DNA from: Companilactobacillus mishanensis
GTDB taxonomy: Bacteria > Bacillota > Bacilli > Lactobacillales > Lactobacillaceae
Length of the DNA stretch: 64,000 nucleotides
Direction: 5' to 3'
NCBI RefSeq assembly: GCF_003946505.1
Contig: NZ_RHON01000002.1
Location: forward strand, 1 to 64,000
Part shown: positions 8,305-16,957 of the stretch, one piece after another
How positions within the stretch are numbered: the first letter of the stretch is position 1
Layout of the letters: every line of letters begins with the position of its first letter
Notes under the pieces: model-generated
Database searches by the model: none
The model's input: the letters and a program-made list of their open reading frames with translations, nothing else
What the model was told of the DNA's origin: nothing
Translations under genes and position numbers: made by a program

Positions 8305-8934
8305 TTAATTATTTTGTGCATTACCAGTATTTCCAATATTTTCTGTACGTCCTAATATTACTGGGACTGCTATAAAACCTAGAACAAAGGAAATGAACCA
8401 GATTCCAAATAGTAGGAAAAATCTTACCATCCACAGTGCTGCTTCTCTGAAGATTCTGAATAACGTATTGTTGATTTTTGAATCTCTCGATTTCGTAGAA
8501 TAAGCATAGTCTGCTGTTAATGATCCGCTGGTTCCTTGTTTAACGTTATAAAAACTTTTCACATCGTAATTTGTATTTTTATAAGTTGAAACTGAGTTTC
8601 CTACTGATGTTTTGAATGATTGCAACCAACGTTGATGTCCGCGGTAAAGTCTTTCTACTAGTGGCAAGTTGCAGAACCAATCTTTTGTCCATGGATAAAA
8701 GATGTCATTCACGATTAGCGCTAAAATCCACAGGATATCGCGAATAAACAATTTTAGAAATTCACCAATCGACATGTAAGCAAAACCAGACAATGCGATG
8801 GTTTTAAAGATATTAATTAGATTTGGAATTGTGACCTGTAAAATCACCCATGTTCCTAGTATTGAGACTATTGAGATGTATTGTTTGAAACTTAAAGAAA
8901 TTCCATATTTAAAAATTGATTTTATTTTTTCCAT
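8305..8934 (-). CDS. hypothetical membrane protein, 209 aa
   Basis: No family recognised. Hydrophobic stretches at about residues 20-48 and 58-78, then a soluble middle part rich in Tyr/Ser/Lys (about 85-165) and a C-terminal pair of helices (about 168-195) ending in a Gly/Asn tail. Start ATG at 8934 is preceded by GGGGAG. Divergent from the gene at 9079 with a palindrome between them. Confidence 0.65.
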   Translation of the reverse strand: MEKIKSIFKYGISLSFKQYISIVSILGTWVILQVTIPNLINIFKTIALSGFAYMSIGEFLKLFIRDILWILALIVNDIFYPWTKDWFCNLPLVERLYRGHQRWLQSFKTSVGNSVSTYKNTNYDVKSFYNVKQGTSGSLTADYAYSTKSRDSKINNTLFRIFREAALWMVRFFLLFGIWFISFVLGFIAVPVILGRTENIGNTGNAQNN

Positions 8935-8980
8935 AACTAAATCTCCCCACGTATTTTTCTCAAAATATCAAAATAAATAA

Positions 8981-9000
8981 ATTTGTTTTTTGAAACAAAT
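8981..9000. promoter_or_regulatory. perfect 20-bp palindrome, candidate operator
   Basis: Eight-base arms ATTTGTTT and AAACAAAT around TTTG, in the 144-base space between two divergent genes. A repressor site is the simplest reading; no known regulator consensus is claimed. Confidence 0.4.
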
Positions 9001-9078
9001 CGATAATATCAAAGGGGATTTTGTAATACAATATGTTCATATGTGATGGAATTTTTAAATGAATCGGGGATTTTGATT

Positions 9079-9600
9079 ATGGATTCTTACTATACAGTGA
9101 ACGATATGCAGAAATCTTTAGCCTACAATAAGGCAATTTTCACCCCAAAGACAATATCGAACTGGGTGCGGGACTTTAATACTGAACAAAACGCAAGGAC
9201 ATATGGAAGACCAAGAAAACGTATTTTTGGAAATCAAAAAAGAAAGCCAACAGAATACCCTCAAAAGTGGTTCATGGCAATGTTTGATGAACATATCGAA
9301 GAAATACAAAAGAAAAGTTTTAATTATGATGAATTACACGATCAGATAAATGAATTTGACGAATCACCACACTTTCAAGATTTGATAGCTCAGTTCTCAC
9401 TGTCGAGTTATAAATCAGGCATGGATACATTTGATTATGGTGAATCAATTGCCCAGCAACAGAAAGAAATTATTTGGGAAATCATAATTGAAAAATTAGG
9501 GATCGATAAAGATAGGATATATGATGATCTATATTTCGAAGATAGAGAAGTAGAAAAGAACCTACTGAATTATATTGATCATACGAAAGAAGAAAAATAG
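9079..9600 (+). CDS. hypothetical protein with possible N-terminal HTH, 173 aa
   Basis: The N-terminus (MDSYYTVNDMQKSLAYNKAIF followed by TPKTISNWVRDFN) looks like a helix-turn-helix in which TPKTISNWVR would be the recognition helix. A basic stretch RPRKR...KRK follows. The rest is acidic and helical. SD GGGGA at 9066-9070 supports the ATG at 9079 rather than starts at 9043/9046. A DNA-binding role is inferred only from the N-terminus. Confidence 0.6.
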   Translation: MDSYYTVNDMQKSLAYNKAIFTPKTISNWVRDFNTEQNARTYGRPRKRIFGNQKRKPTEYPQKWFMAMFDEHIEEIQKKSFNYDELHDQINEFDESPHFQDLIAQFSLSSYKSGMDTFDYGESIAQQQKEIIWEIIIEKLGIDKDRIYDDLYFEDREVEKNLLNYIDHTKEEK

Positions 9601-9608
9601 TACAAAAA

Positions 9609-9642
9609 AAGGATAGGAACATATAAAAATGTTCCTATCCTT
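9609..9642 (+). terminator. hairpin after the HTH-like gene
   Basis: Arms AAGGATAGGAACAT and ATGTTCCTATCCTT. A T-rich rather than pure T tail follows. Confidence 0.7.
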
Positions 9643-9677
9643 CGTATTTTCTATTCAAATTAATACATTTACTATCG

Positions 9678-9880
9678 AGATGGAGGAAGAAAAACGATTT
9701 GGGCTCAGCCCTGACGTTGTTGTTAGTGTGCGAAGCACAGTTACAACAAGGCTAAGTTTCAAGACAGACGAAGTCTGGCTCGAAATTATGCCCAGGGCGT
9801 TCCCTTCCTCAGTTGTTTGTTGGCGTAGCCAACATTTCAACGGTTGCGTATGCGCCAAAGGCGACATACGTTCCTTAAAA
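9678..9880 (-). repeat. structured intergenic element, family A copy 2 (A2), with extra hairpins
   Basis: Shares the AGATGGAGGAAG end with A1. It keeps the GAA-loop hairpin (9717-9731 with 9735-9749, 13 of 15 pairs), an inner hairpin CAGAC-GAA-GTCTG, and GCCCTG/CAGGGC as P2. P1 is reduced to GAGGAA/TTCCTC near 9805-9810. Beyond it lie two further hairpins, around 9818-9834 (GTTGGC/GCCAAC) and 9845-9869 (CGTATG/CATACG), that A1 and A3 lack. The gap 9601-9918 holds nothing else apart from the terminator. Confidence 0.7.
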
Positions 9881-9918
9881 TAATCGATTAAATACTGGAA
9901 TCGGAACCGGAATGAAGA

Positions 9919-11319
9919 CTACTTATCAGAATCATCATCTTTCAAATCATCAATAGTAGTCAAAGAAGCCAAATTATCTTGTCGAGCGACTTCTTCATTA
10001 TCAACAGTAACCTTGAACCAGTTAGCGAATCCATGATCGAATTCGGCAACTCTGAAGTGGAAATTATCTAAATCAAACTCTGAATCTTGTTTGATATTAG
10101 GGAATTTCTCAAGTATATAACCACCAATGGTAATGATATCTGATTCTTGGAATGCTTTGATATCAGTCTTGAAGTATCTTTCAAAATCATACAAAGTTGT
10201 TTTACCTGAAACGTTATACGATTTGTCTTCGTTTTTGATGATGTATTCATCGGAAACAACGTCGATCTCATCTTTAACGGTACCAAATAATTCCTCGTAA
10301 ATATCTTTATCGGTAACGATACCACTTGTCCCACCGTATTCATCGACTACGATGACGATTGGTGTCTGTTTCTTGATCATTTTGGAAAGTATATCTTGAA
10401 TTGGCATTGTTTCTGGAACTGTATTAACTGATCTTAAAATACGAGATATTCCGATGTCGCCGTCTACTTGATTTTGACGAACGATATCGTAGGCATATAC
10501 GTATCCTAAAATTTTATCTTTATCATTATCTGCTACAACTGGGAATCTGGAGAAACCTTGTTGTAGGTAATCTTTGATGACATCATTGACCTTATCGGTA
10601 ATGTCGACAACATACAAACTTGTTCTGTCGACCATGATATCTTTAGCAACTTTATCATTCAATTCGAAGGCACGTTGCATGAACAAGACATCGTTTTGAT
10701 CCATATCGCCACCATTTACTGACGATTTTGAAAGGTTGAGGATTTCTGACTGTGAGAATACTTCATTCTCAGAATCAGCTGGTTTTAATCCAACTAAGCG
10801 GATTATTCCAGATGATGAAACATTCAGTAACCAAACGAATGGGTATACTGCAATGTGGAACGCACGCAATGGCGTAACTACTAGCATCAACATTTGGAGT
10901 GGCATATCGATAGAAATGTTCTTTGGAACGATTTCTGTTAGGACAACTTCGAAGTATGTTAGTAGAAGAACACCGATAACTGAGCCTAAAATATGTAGGC
11001 CATTACCGCCATTTGAAAGGTGAATGATCCCAAAGAAGTCTACTAATAGATATTCGATGGTTCCTTCACCGATCCACCCTAAAACAATACCCGCAATACT
11101 AGTACCAACCTGTGTAGTCGATAAGTATTCGTTTAGATTGTTGACCATTTTCAATGCACGTTTTAATTTCTTAATGTTGCCTTCGCCTTTTTCGATTGCA
11201 TCTTCCAATTGGCTACTACGTGTCTGTACGAGGGCGAACTCGGCTGCGACACAGAAGAATGCGAATATAAAAGTAATGAGTATGATGACAAAATTACTCA
11301 ATATGGTTGAACTTGACAA
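9919..11319 (-). CDS. CNNM/CorC-HlyC family membrane protein with CBS pair
   Basis: 466 aa with the classical order. The N-terminal CNNM (DUF21) domain has four hydrophobic segments (about residues 5-25, 65-85, 100-125, 135-160). A Bateman module of two CBS domains covers about 215-340 (MVDRTSLYVVD; VVDEYGGTSGIVTDKDIYEEL). The C-terminal CorC/HlyC domain covers about 365-450. Members are linked to magnesium/cobalt export or resistance; direct transport is debated. The start is TTG at 11319 with AGAGG upstream; no better ATG exists. The old hemolysin label should not be read as toxicity. Confidence 0.9.
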   Translation of the reverse strand: MSSSTILSNFVIILITFIFAFFCVAAEFALVQTRSSQLEDAIEKGEGNIKKLKRALKMVNNLNEYLSTTQVGTSIAGIVLGWIGEGTIEYLLVDFFGIIHLSNGGNGLHILGSVIGVLLLTYFEVVLTEIVPKNISIDMPLQMLMLVVTPLRAFHIAVYPFVWLLNVSSSGIIRLVGLKPADSENEVFSQSEILNLSKSSVNGGDMDQNDVLFMQRAFELNDKVAKDIMVDRTSLYVVDITDKVNDVIKDYLQQGFSRFPVVADNDKDKILGYVYAYDIVRQNQVDGDIGISRILRSVNTVPETMPIQDILSKMIKKQTPIVIVVDEYGGTSGIVTDKDIYEELFGTVKDEIDVVSDEYIIKNEDKSYNVSGKTTLYDFERYFKTDIKAFQESDIITIGGYILEKFPNIKQDSEFDLDNFHFRVAEFDHGFANWFKVTVDNEEVARQDNLASLTTIDDLKDDDSDK

Positions 11320-11362
11320 TACTTGTACCTCTTTTCTGTTAAGAAGGATTATACACCAAAGA

Positions 11363-11383
11363 AAAGCCGACTGAGTCGGCTTT
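11363..11383 (-). terminator. terminator after the CAP-domain gene
   Basis: Short GC-rich stem AAAGCCGAC/GTCGGCTTT with loop TGA, close to the CAP gene stop at 11389. It also lies just upstream of the corC-type start, separating the two transcripts. Confidence 0.75.
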
Positions 11384-11388
11384 ATAAA

Positions 11389-12564
11389 TTATTTTGTATT
11401 AATTACGTTTTGAGCTGTTTCAGTTGTTGCATCTGTTGCTGTTGAAGCGTTATCGATCACTGTTCCATCCACTCCTGATCCCTTTTCTGAGAAGGTTTTA
11501 AAAGTATACGTGAAACTTGGTGTTGTTTCTGAGCTTAGACCACTAATTGTAACACGATATTGCGAGTGACTGTTAACTGTAAGCGTAGCCGGTGGAAGGA
11601 AAGTTACTAATGTATTGCAATAGCCACCGTTACCATTGTAACTTGGTTCAACAGTTCCCTTAGTACCATCACTCAAGTTTTCGACCGTTATGCTAGTTGT
11701 ACCGTTAACAATGTCCTTTTGAGTTGCGAATGCAATTGACCATGGAATTTGAGTTGTACCATTGTCGGCTTGCAATTCCTCGACAGGGAACATTCCACTA
11801 CCCGGATAAGTTACAACGTGATTAGTAGCAACGCGGTAACCATCCATTGGATTGACTACGAAAATGTTTTCGTATAAACGACCAGTTGATGAAGTGGCTG
11901 ATCCGACGCCAACACTAGTTAGAAATGGAGAAAGGAACCAGCCTCTGTGTCCAGCATTCAATCCTTCGGTGTTAGTGTTATCGAGCATCAATTCACGTAT
12001 CGGTGAACCTAATGATGTTGGAAAACCGAAGTATAGATTGCTGTATGTCGAGCCGTATACAGCTTGATTCCAAGTTAAATCAGAAACGTTATCTGGTTTC
12101 GTAGTATTTTTCAAACCATGTTGTGGTAAATATGGAGTTGATTGTGCTGCCGCCATAACGGAGGCAGAAATTTGAGCTGGTCGGTCAGTGGTGGCATTTT
12201 CTGTCACAGCTGGTAAACTAGAAAGTGAGCGATAATAGTTTATCCATGATACAATTTGAGAAATCGCACTTTTATTCATAACGCCAGGTTCGAATGACCC
12301 GGTCAATACTGGTGTGGTATCGTAAATGTTTGTAGGTGAGTCGGAGGCAACTAACTTTTGGTAGGTTGCTTGATATGCCTTGGCAGCATTCAGTTCTGAA
12401 GTAGTGTAACTAGTCGTTGCATTAGTGTCGGCCGTTGGTTGAGCAACGCTTGACTCACTAATGTTAGTGGGCGCAGTTGCAGCATTTACTACGGTCGTCG
12501 GTACGGCGAGTGCTAGTAATGCGATTAACAGTGCAGATTTAAATAGCTGTTTATTCCTCTTCAT
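11389..12564 (-). CDS. secreted CAP-domain (SCP/PR-1-like) protein
   Basis: 391 aa precursor with a Sec signal peptide (MKRNKQLFKSALLIALLAL..., cleavage likely after VNA near residue 28). A Ser/Thr/Ala-rich linker follows to about residue 95. The CAP domain spans about 100-255: SWINYYRSLSSLP at the start, a His in PQHGL, the NTEGLNAGHRGW motif with the second His, and YENIFVVNPMDG. A C-terminal Ig-like segment of about 110 residues precedes an Ala/Thr-rich tail without an anchor. It is presumably released or wall-associated; function unknown. Confidence 0.85.
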   Translation of the reverse strand: MKRNKQLFKSALLIALLALAVPTTVVNAATAPTNISESSVAQPTADTNATTSYTTSELNAAKAYQATYQKLVASDSPTNIYDTTPVLTGSFEPGVMNKSAISQIVSWINYYRSLSSLPAVTENATTDRPAQISASVMAAAQSTPYLPQHGLKNTTKPDNVSDLTWNQAVYGSTYSNLYFGFPTSLGSPIRELMLDNTNTEGLNAGHRGWFLSPFLTSVGVGSATSSTGRLYENIFVVNPMDGYRVATNHVVTYPGSGMFPVEELQADNGTTQIPWSIAFATQKDIVNGTTSITVENLSDGTKGTVEPSYNGNGGYCNTLVTFLPPATLTVNSHSQYRVTISGLSSETTPSFTYTFKTFSEKGSGVDGTVIDNASTATDATTETAQNVINTK

Positions 12565-12743
12565 GACTCTGACCCCTATGGATGTATTTACACCTATTAT
12601 AACGAATTTTTACTCAAAATTGTATAACGAGTGGATTTACAATATAATAATTTTCAATAATTTTCCATTAAAACTTTTATTTATTGATATACTCAGTTAT
12701 TATTTTTATAATTGAGTTGACGAAACAGCTTGGGGGAATGGTC

Positions 12744-13406
12744 TTGACTAACAAAAAAACTAATAAATTTTTAACTCCGGCACAAGCTGCCGAAATGTTA
12801 GGTATTAGTGTAGCAACACTTCGTAAATATTCATTGATTGTTGAACATTCAACAAAGAATAGTGGTTACTTTGAACGTAACAAACAAAATAATCGCTTAT
12901 ATACACAGAAAAATTTGGATGACTTCAACAAAATGGTTGAACTTGGCCATGGTCCTAAAATGACTTTGGAATCTGCAGCTAAACAGATTTATCCTGTTTC
13001 AGCAGCAACGGAGACACAAGTTTCAAGTAAGAGTAACGGCACACATAACGCACAAGTTGCTAACTTGGAAAACACAATCAAAGAATTACGTGCCAATGTT
13101 GATCAACAGGAAAAAATCATTAAGAATCTGAATAAGAAAATCAAGACTTTGGAAGCAGGGGAAGCTACCAAGTCTACGACCGAGAAGGCTGCTGCAACGA
13201 CTAAATCAAGTAGTACTGATAGTGATGAGAAGTATCAAGCTTACTTGAAACAAGTTAGGGCTGCGAAAGCTAAAAAGGAAAAAGAAACAAACACTGATGA
13301 AACTGCTAAACAATCGTCTGAAAAGGATTCTAGTTTGAAGACATTAGTTAATATGCAAGTTAACAATGAAAAGAAACCTCATTGGTGGAATAAATTTATG
13401 AAATAA
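12744..13406 (+). CDS. MerR-like HTH protein with coiled coil, 220 aa
   Basis: N-terminal winged-HTH of the MerR/RacA kind: LTPAQAAEMLGISVATLRKY, then a wing containing YFERNKQNNRLYT. A coiled coil spans about residues 110-145 (LENTIKELRANVDQQEKIIKNL). A Ser/Thr/Lys/Glu-rich low-complexity stretch follows, and the tail is PHWWNKFMK. The aromatic-basic tail could act as a membrane-touching segment, as in chromosome-anchoring proteins; this is inference. GGGGGA at 12732-12737 directly abuts an ATG at 12738, so I favour TTG at 12744, six bases after the site. Divergent from the CAP gene. Confidence 0.7.
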   Translation: MTNKKTNKFLTPAQAAEMLGISVATLRKYSLIVEHSTKNSGYFERNKQNNRLYTQKNLDDFNKMVELGHGPKMTLESAAKQIYPVSAATETQVSSKSNGTHNAQVANLENTIKELRANVDQQEKIIKNLNKKIKTLEAGEATKSTTEKAAATTKSSSTDSDEKYQAYLKQVRAAKAKKEKETNTDETAKQSSEKDSSLKTLVNMQVNNEKKPHWWNKFMK

Positions 13407-13440
13407 AAAAAGATCGAAACTATAACGTTTCGGTCTTTTT
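13405..13440. terminator. bidirectional terminator between convergent genes
   Basis: Arms AAAAGATCGAAAC and GTTTCGGTCTTTT with A/T runs on both sides. It overlaps the last codons of the rpiR-type gene. Confidence 0.8.
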
Positions 13441-14292
13441 GTTTGTCTTAGATTTTCTAGTCATGTTGATAGTATTACGAATTTCTTTGAATACAGTGCT
13501 AGTCTGAGCTTCATCCTTGATTGCAGTGATCATAAACAATGTATCAACTAAACTGATCTGGGCGATGATTGCATGCAACGCTTCATTCTGATAATTAGTT
13601 TCTTCAGAAATCGATAGTAACGCTACATTTACTAAACTCGTTAGAGTGGAGTTTCCGTAACTAGTGATACCAATGATTTTGACATTATTTTTGCGTAACT
13701 CATTAACTATCGCAAGAGTATCTTTATTTTCTCCACTATGGGAAATAACGATAGCACAATCGTCATCGGTCATTTTGGTCGCCAGCATCAGCTGCATATG
13801 ATAATCGGTCGTGTAGTAAGGCTTTTTGTCTGAACGTAGAAATTTGTGGAATCCATCTTGAGCTACAACGGATGAGGCACCTAATCCAAAGAACGCCACT
13901 GAGTTGCTATTGTTGATAATGTCAGTCGCCTGTCGTAATTGTGACTCAGTCAGGATCTGCTGGGTAGCATTCAATGTGGAAATATTTGCATTAAAAATTT
14001 TATGAGTCATTTCCATATAACTATCGGTTGATTTTATGTCTTGGAATAGTCCTTGATCAGTCTCGTCTGAAGTTAGCAGACTAAGTTTAAAGTCCTGGAA
14101 ATTCTTGAATCCCAACATTTTTGCAAATCTAGATATAGAAGAAATTGAAACTCCAGCATCTTTTGCAAGGTCATTTATTGTCAATCCAGAGTTGAAGGAA
14201 CTGTTGTCTAATAAGTAATCAGCAATATCCTTATATGTACCTTTTAAATTTTCATAATAGCTTTGTATAACATAGTTTATATTCTTTGCCAT
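13420..14292 (-). CDS. RpiR/MurR-family regulator, probable gluconate regulator
   Basis: 290 aa. N-terminal HTH of the RpiR type (LTINDLAKDAGVSISSISRFAKMLGFKNFQDFK), then a SIS sugar-phosphate-binding domain (about 115-250: VAFFGLGASSVVAQD, AIVISHSGENKDT, IIGITSYGNS). It is divergent from gnd-gntK-gntP, so 6-phosphogluconate or gluconate is the likely effector. ATG at 14292 has GAGGAA nine bases upstream; the longer in-frame extension to 14352 has no such site. The stop lies inside the bidirectional terminator. Confidence 0.9.
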   Translation of the reverse strand: MAKNINYVIQSYYENLKGTYKDIADYLLDNSSFNSGLTINDLAKDAGVSISSISRFAKMLGFKNFQDFKLSLLTSDETDQGLFQDIKSTDSYMEMTHKIFNANISTLNATQQILTESQLRQATDIINNSNSVAFFGLGASSVVAQDGFHKFLRSDKKPYYTTDYHMQLMLATKMTDDDCAIVISHSGENKDTLAIVNELRKNNVKIIGITSYGNSTLTSLVNVALLSISEETNYQNEALHAIIAQISLVDTLFMITAIKDEAQTSTVFKEIRNTINMTRKSKTNKKTETL

Positions 14293-14360
14293 AATTCTAT
14301 TCCTCGTAATTATAAAATAACACATAATTAATATTAGGAAAACTTTTTTCACATTATTAG

Positions 14361-14389
14361 TTGATTGTTGAAAAATATTTTCGTATAAT
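14361..14389 (+). promoter_or_regulatory. gnd operon promoter with operator-like repeat
   Basis: TTGATT (14361-14366), a 17-base spacer, TATAAT (14384-14389). Inside the spacer, GAAAAATATTTTC (14370-14382) is an inverted repeat that a repressor could use to block the promoter. The divergent RpiR-type protein is the obvious candidate. Confidence 0.6.
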
Positions 14390-14425
14390 CAAAGATGTTG
14401 AAAGCAATTACAGGAGATGGAAAAT

Positions 14426-15325
14426 ATGAAATTAGCCATGATTGGTTTAGGTAAGATGGGAATTAACCTTACAGAGAACCTAATTAGAAATAACAACGAG
14501 GTCGTCGCATTTGACTTAAATGAAGACGCAAAGTCTGAAGCCAAAGGACTAGGTGCAGAAGTTGCCGACACACTTGAAGGAGCAGTCAGCAAACTTGAGT
14601 CACAAAAAATTGTTTGGGTAATGTTGCCAGCTGGTAAACCTACAAACATGACAATTGATAGTTTGAGCAACTTATTAGATGAGAACGATATCGTCATTGA
14701 CGGTGGAAATACTTTCTATGAAGATACACTTCGCCACAATAAGATTTTGACTGAAAAAGGAATCAAATTCTTCGATGCTGGAACTTCAGGTGGTATGAGT
14801 GGTGCCAACAAAGATGGTAATTTCATGATCGGTGGAGATGACGCTGACACATTCAAAATTATCGAACCCATTTTTGAAGATATCGCCCAAAAAGATGGCT
14901 ATTTATACACTGGTAAAGCCGGAAGTGGTCATTATCTAAAGATGGTCCACAACGGTATCGAATACGGAATGATGCAGTCAATTGCTGAAGGATTCGATGT
15001 TTTGGAACATAGTGAATTCGACTATGATAACGAAGCTGTCGCTAAAGTTTGGTCAAACGGATCAGTTATTCGCGGATGGTTGATGGAACTGGCACAATCA
15101 GCTTTCTCAAAGGATCCAGATTTAGAAGCAATCAAGGGTGTTATGCATTCTTCAGGTGAAGGTAAATGGACACTTGATGAAGCGCTCAAGCTCCAAGTTC
15201 CAACTCCAGTTATTGCTTTATCGCTTATGATGAGATATCGCTCAATGGAAGATGACACTTTCACAGGAAAAGTTGTTGCAGCTCTAAGAAATGAGTTCGG
15301 CGGACATGACGTCGAAAAGAAGTAG
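14426..15325 (+). CDS. gnd: 6-phosphogluconate dehydrogenase, short (GntZ-like) form
   Basis: Oxidatively decarboxylates 6-phosphogluconate to ribulose-5-phosphate. 299 aa, well below the 470 aa of classical Gnd; this is the short, usually NAD-preferring type. The Rossmann loop is GLGKMGINL, with AFDLNEDA after beta-2. The substrate loop DAGTSGGMSGANKDGNFMIGG and catalytic Lys/Asn in GHYLKMVHNGIEYG are present. AGGAGA at 14412-14417 favours ATG 14426 over 14417. First gene of the gluconate operon, 12 bases before gntK. Confidence 0.93.
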   Translation: MKLAMIGLGKMGINLTENLIRNNNEVVAFDLNEDAKSEAKGLGAEVADTLEGAVSKLESQKIVWVMLPAGKPTNMTIDSLSNLLDENDIVIDGGNTFYEDTLRHNKILTEKGIKFFDAGTSGGMSGANKDGNFMIGGDDADTFKIIEPIFEDIAQKDGYLYTGKAGSGHYLKMVHNGIEYGMMQSIAEGFDVLEHSEFDYDNEAVAKVWSNGSVIRGWLMELAQSAFSKDPDLEAIKGVMHSSGEGKWTLDEALKLQVPTPVIALSLMMRYRSMEDDTFTGKVVAALRNEFGGHDVEKK

Positions 15326-15337
15326 GAGGAACTTCTT

Positions 15338-16888
15338 ATGGATTATATGATCGGTGCAGATATTGGTACAACTAGTACAAAGAGTGTTTTGTACGACATG
15401 AATGGAAAAGTAATTGCATACGCTAATAAAGGTTATCAATTGTATCAAGATACACCTGATATGGCTGAAGAAGATCCCGAAGATATTTTTGACGCCGTCG
15501 TTGAAGTTCTTGGTCAAGTTATGCGTAAAGGTAATGTTAAACCTGGTGAATTAAAGGGAGTTTCTTTCTCATCAGCTATGCATAGTTTGATTTTGATGGA
15601 CGAAAACGATAAACCAATGACTCGTGCAATCACATGGGCAGATAACCGTGCAGCAAAATATAGTGAAGAGTTAAAAGAAAATGGACTCGGACAAGAGATT
15701 TACCTTAAGACAGGTACACCTATCCATCCAATGGCACCACTTTCAAAAATGTTGTGGTTAAAAAATGAAAAGCCAGATCTTTATAACAAAGCTAAAAAAT
15801 TTATTGATTTAAAAACATATGTATTCTTCCGTTTATTCGGAGTTTATCAGATGGAATATTCAATCGCTTCAGCTACTGGAATGTTCAATATCTTCGATTT
15901 GAAGTGGGAAAAACAAGCTTTGGATTTACTCGAAATCGATGAAAGTCGTTTGCCAAAATTAGTTGAACCTACTGATTCAATCAAGGGTATCAATGCTAAT
16001 TATGGTGAATTACTAGGCATCCAACAAGATGTTCCATTCGTTTTTGGAGCTAGTGATGGAGTACTTTCTAACCTGGGTGTTAACGCAATTGACCCTGGTG
16101 TCGTTGCGGTAACTATTGGTACATCAGGAGCTGTACGTGTTGTTGTCGACAAACCAGTGGTTGATCCAAATGGAAGATTGTTCTGTTATGCATTGACCAA
16201 GGATAAATGGGTCGTCGGTGGACCAGTAAATAATGGTGGTATCGTCTTCCGTTGGGTCCGTGACCAATTATTCGGTCCAGAAAAAATCACTGCTGAACAG
16301 ATGCAAGTTTCATCGTATGATATTTTGACACAGATTGCAGAAAAGATTCCTGCCGGTTCAGATGGATTATTGTTCCATCCATATCTAGGTGGAGAACGTG
16401 CACCAATTTGGAACGCATATGCTCGTGGGTCATTCTTCGGATTAACTCGTCAACATACCCGTGCACACATGGTTCGTTCAGCGCTTGAAGGTATCGTCTA
16501 CAACTTGTACATGGTCATGTTGATGATCGAAGGTGTTGCTGGAAAACCTAAGAGTATTCAGGCAACTGGTGGGTTCGCCCGCTCATCACTTTGGAGACAA
16601 ATGTTAGCTGATATTTTTGAACAAGACGTAACTATTCCAGAAAGTTTTGAAAGTTCATGTCTTGGTGCAGCTGTGTTAGGGATGTATTCATTGGGATATA
16701 TCGACGATTTATCTGAAGTTAAAAACATGGTCGGCGTTACAAATGTTCATCATCCAGATGAAAACAATTTTGAAGTTTATCGTGAATTGTTGCCAATTTG
16801 GATTCGTTTATCAAAAGTTTTGGCACCAGAATACAAGAGTATCGCTGAGTTCCAAAAGAAACATATGAAAGAGCACCAAGAAAAATAA
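15338..16888 (+). CDS. gntK: gluconokinase (FGGY family)
   Basis: ATP-dependent kinase making 6-phosphogluconate, the substrate of the upstream gnd product. 516 aa. The N-terminal phosphate loop is IGADIGTTSTKSV; SAMHSLILMD and ITWADNRA line the sugar site. FGASDGVLSNLG holds the catalytic Asp, and the ATP-site signature ATGGFARSSLWRQMLADI is near 405-425. Strong AGGAGGA site. Context (RpiR regulator, gnd, GntP) fixes the substrate better than sequence alone could. Confidence 0.93.
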   Translation: MDYMIGADIGTTSTKSVLYDMNGKVIAYANKGYQLYQDTPDMAEEDPEDIFDAVVEVLGQVMRKGNVKPGELKGVSFSSAMHSLILMDENDKPMTRAITWADNRAAKYSEELKENGLGQEIYLKTGTPIHPMAPLSKMLWLKNEKPDLYNKAKKFIDLKTYVFFRLFGVYQMEYSIASATGMFNIFDLKWEKQALDLLEIDESRLPKLVEPTDSIKGINANYGELLGIQQDVPFVFGASDGVLSNLGVNAIDPGVVAVTIGTSGAVRVVVDKPVVDPNGRLFCYALTKDKWVVGGPVNNGGIVFRWVRDQLFGPEKITAEQMQVSSYDILTQIAEKIPAGSDGLLFHPYLGGERAPIWNAYARGSFFGLTRQHTRAHMVRSALEGIVYNLYMVMLMIEGVAGKPKSIQATGGFARSSLWRQMLADIFEQDVTIPESFESSCLGAAVLGMYSLGYIDDLSEVKNMVGVTNVHHPDENNFEVYRELLPIWIRLSKVLAPEYKSIAEFQKKHMKEHQEK

Positions 16889-16908
16889 CTCGTCTCAGGA
16901 CGAGTTTT
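16887..16908 (+). terminator. weak hairpin between gntK and gntP
   Basis: Stem AACTCGTC/GACGAGTT with four T residues after it. It may lower read-through into gntP or protect the gnd-gntK transcript end. Confidence 0.5.
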
Positions 16909-16922
16909 AATAATAATCGAAA

Positions 16923-16936
16923 TGTAAACGGTTACT
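16923..16936 (+). promoter_or_regulatory. cre-like site before gntP
   Basis: TGTAAACGGTTACT matches the catabolite-responsive element TGNAANCGNTNNCA at 13 of 14 positions. Its location between gntK and gntP suggests that CcpA controls the permease separately. Confidence 0.6.
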
Positions 16937-16957
16937 TAAATTAGGGAGGATTTTCTT

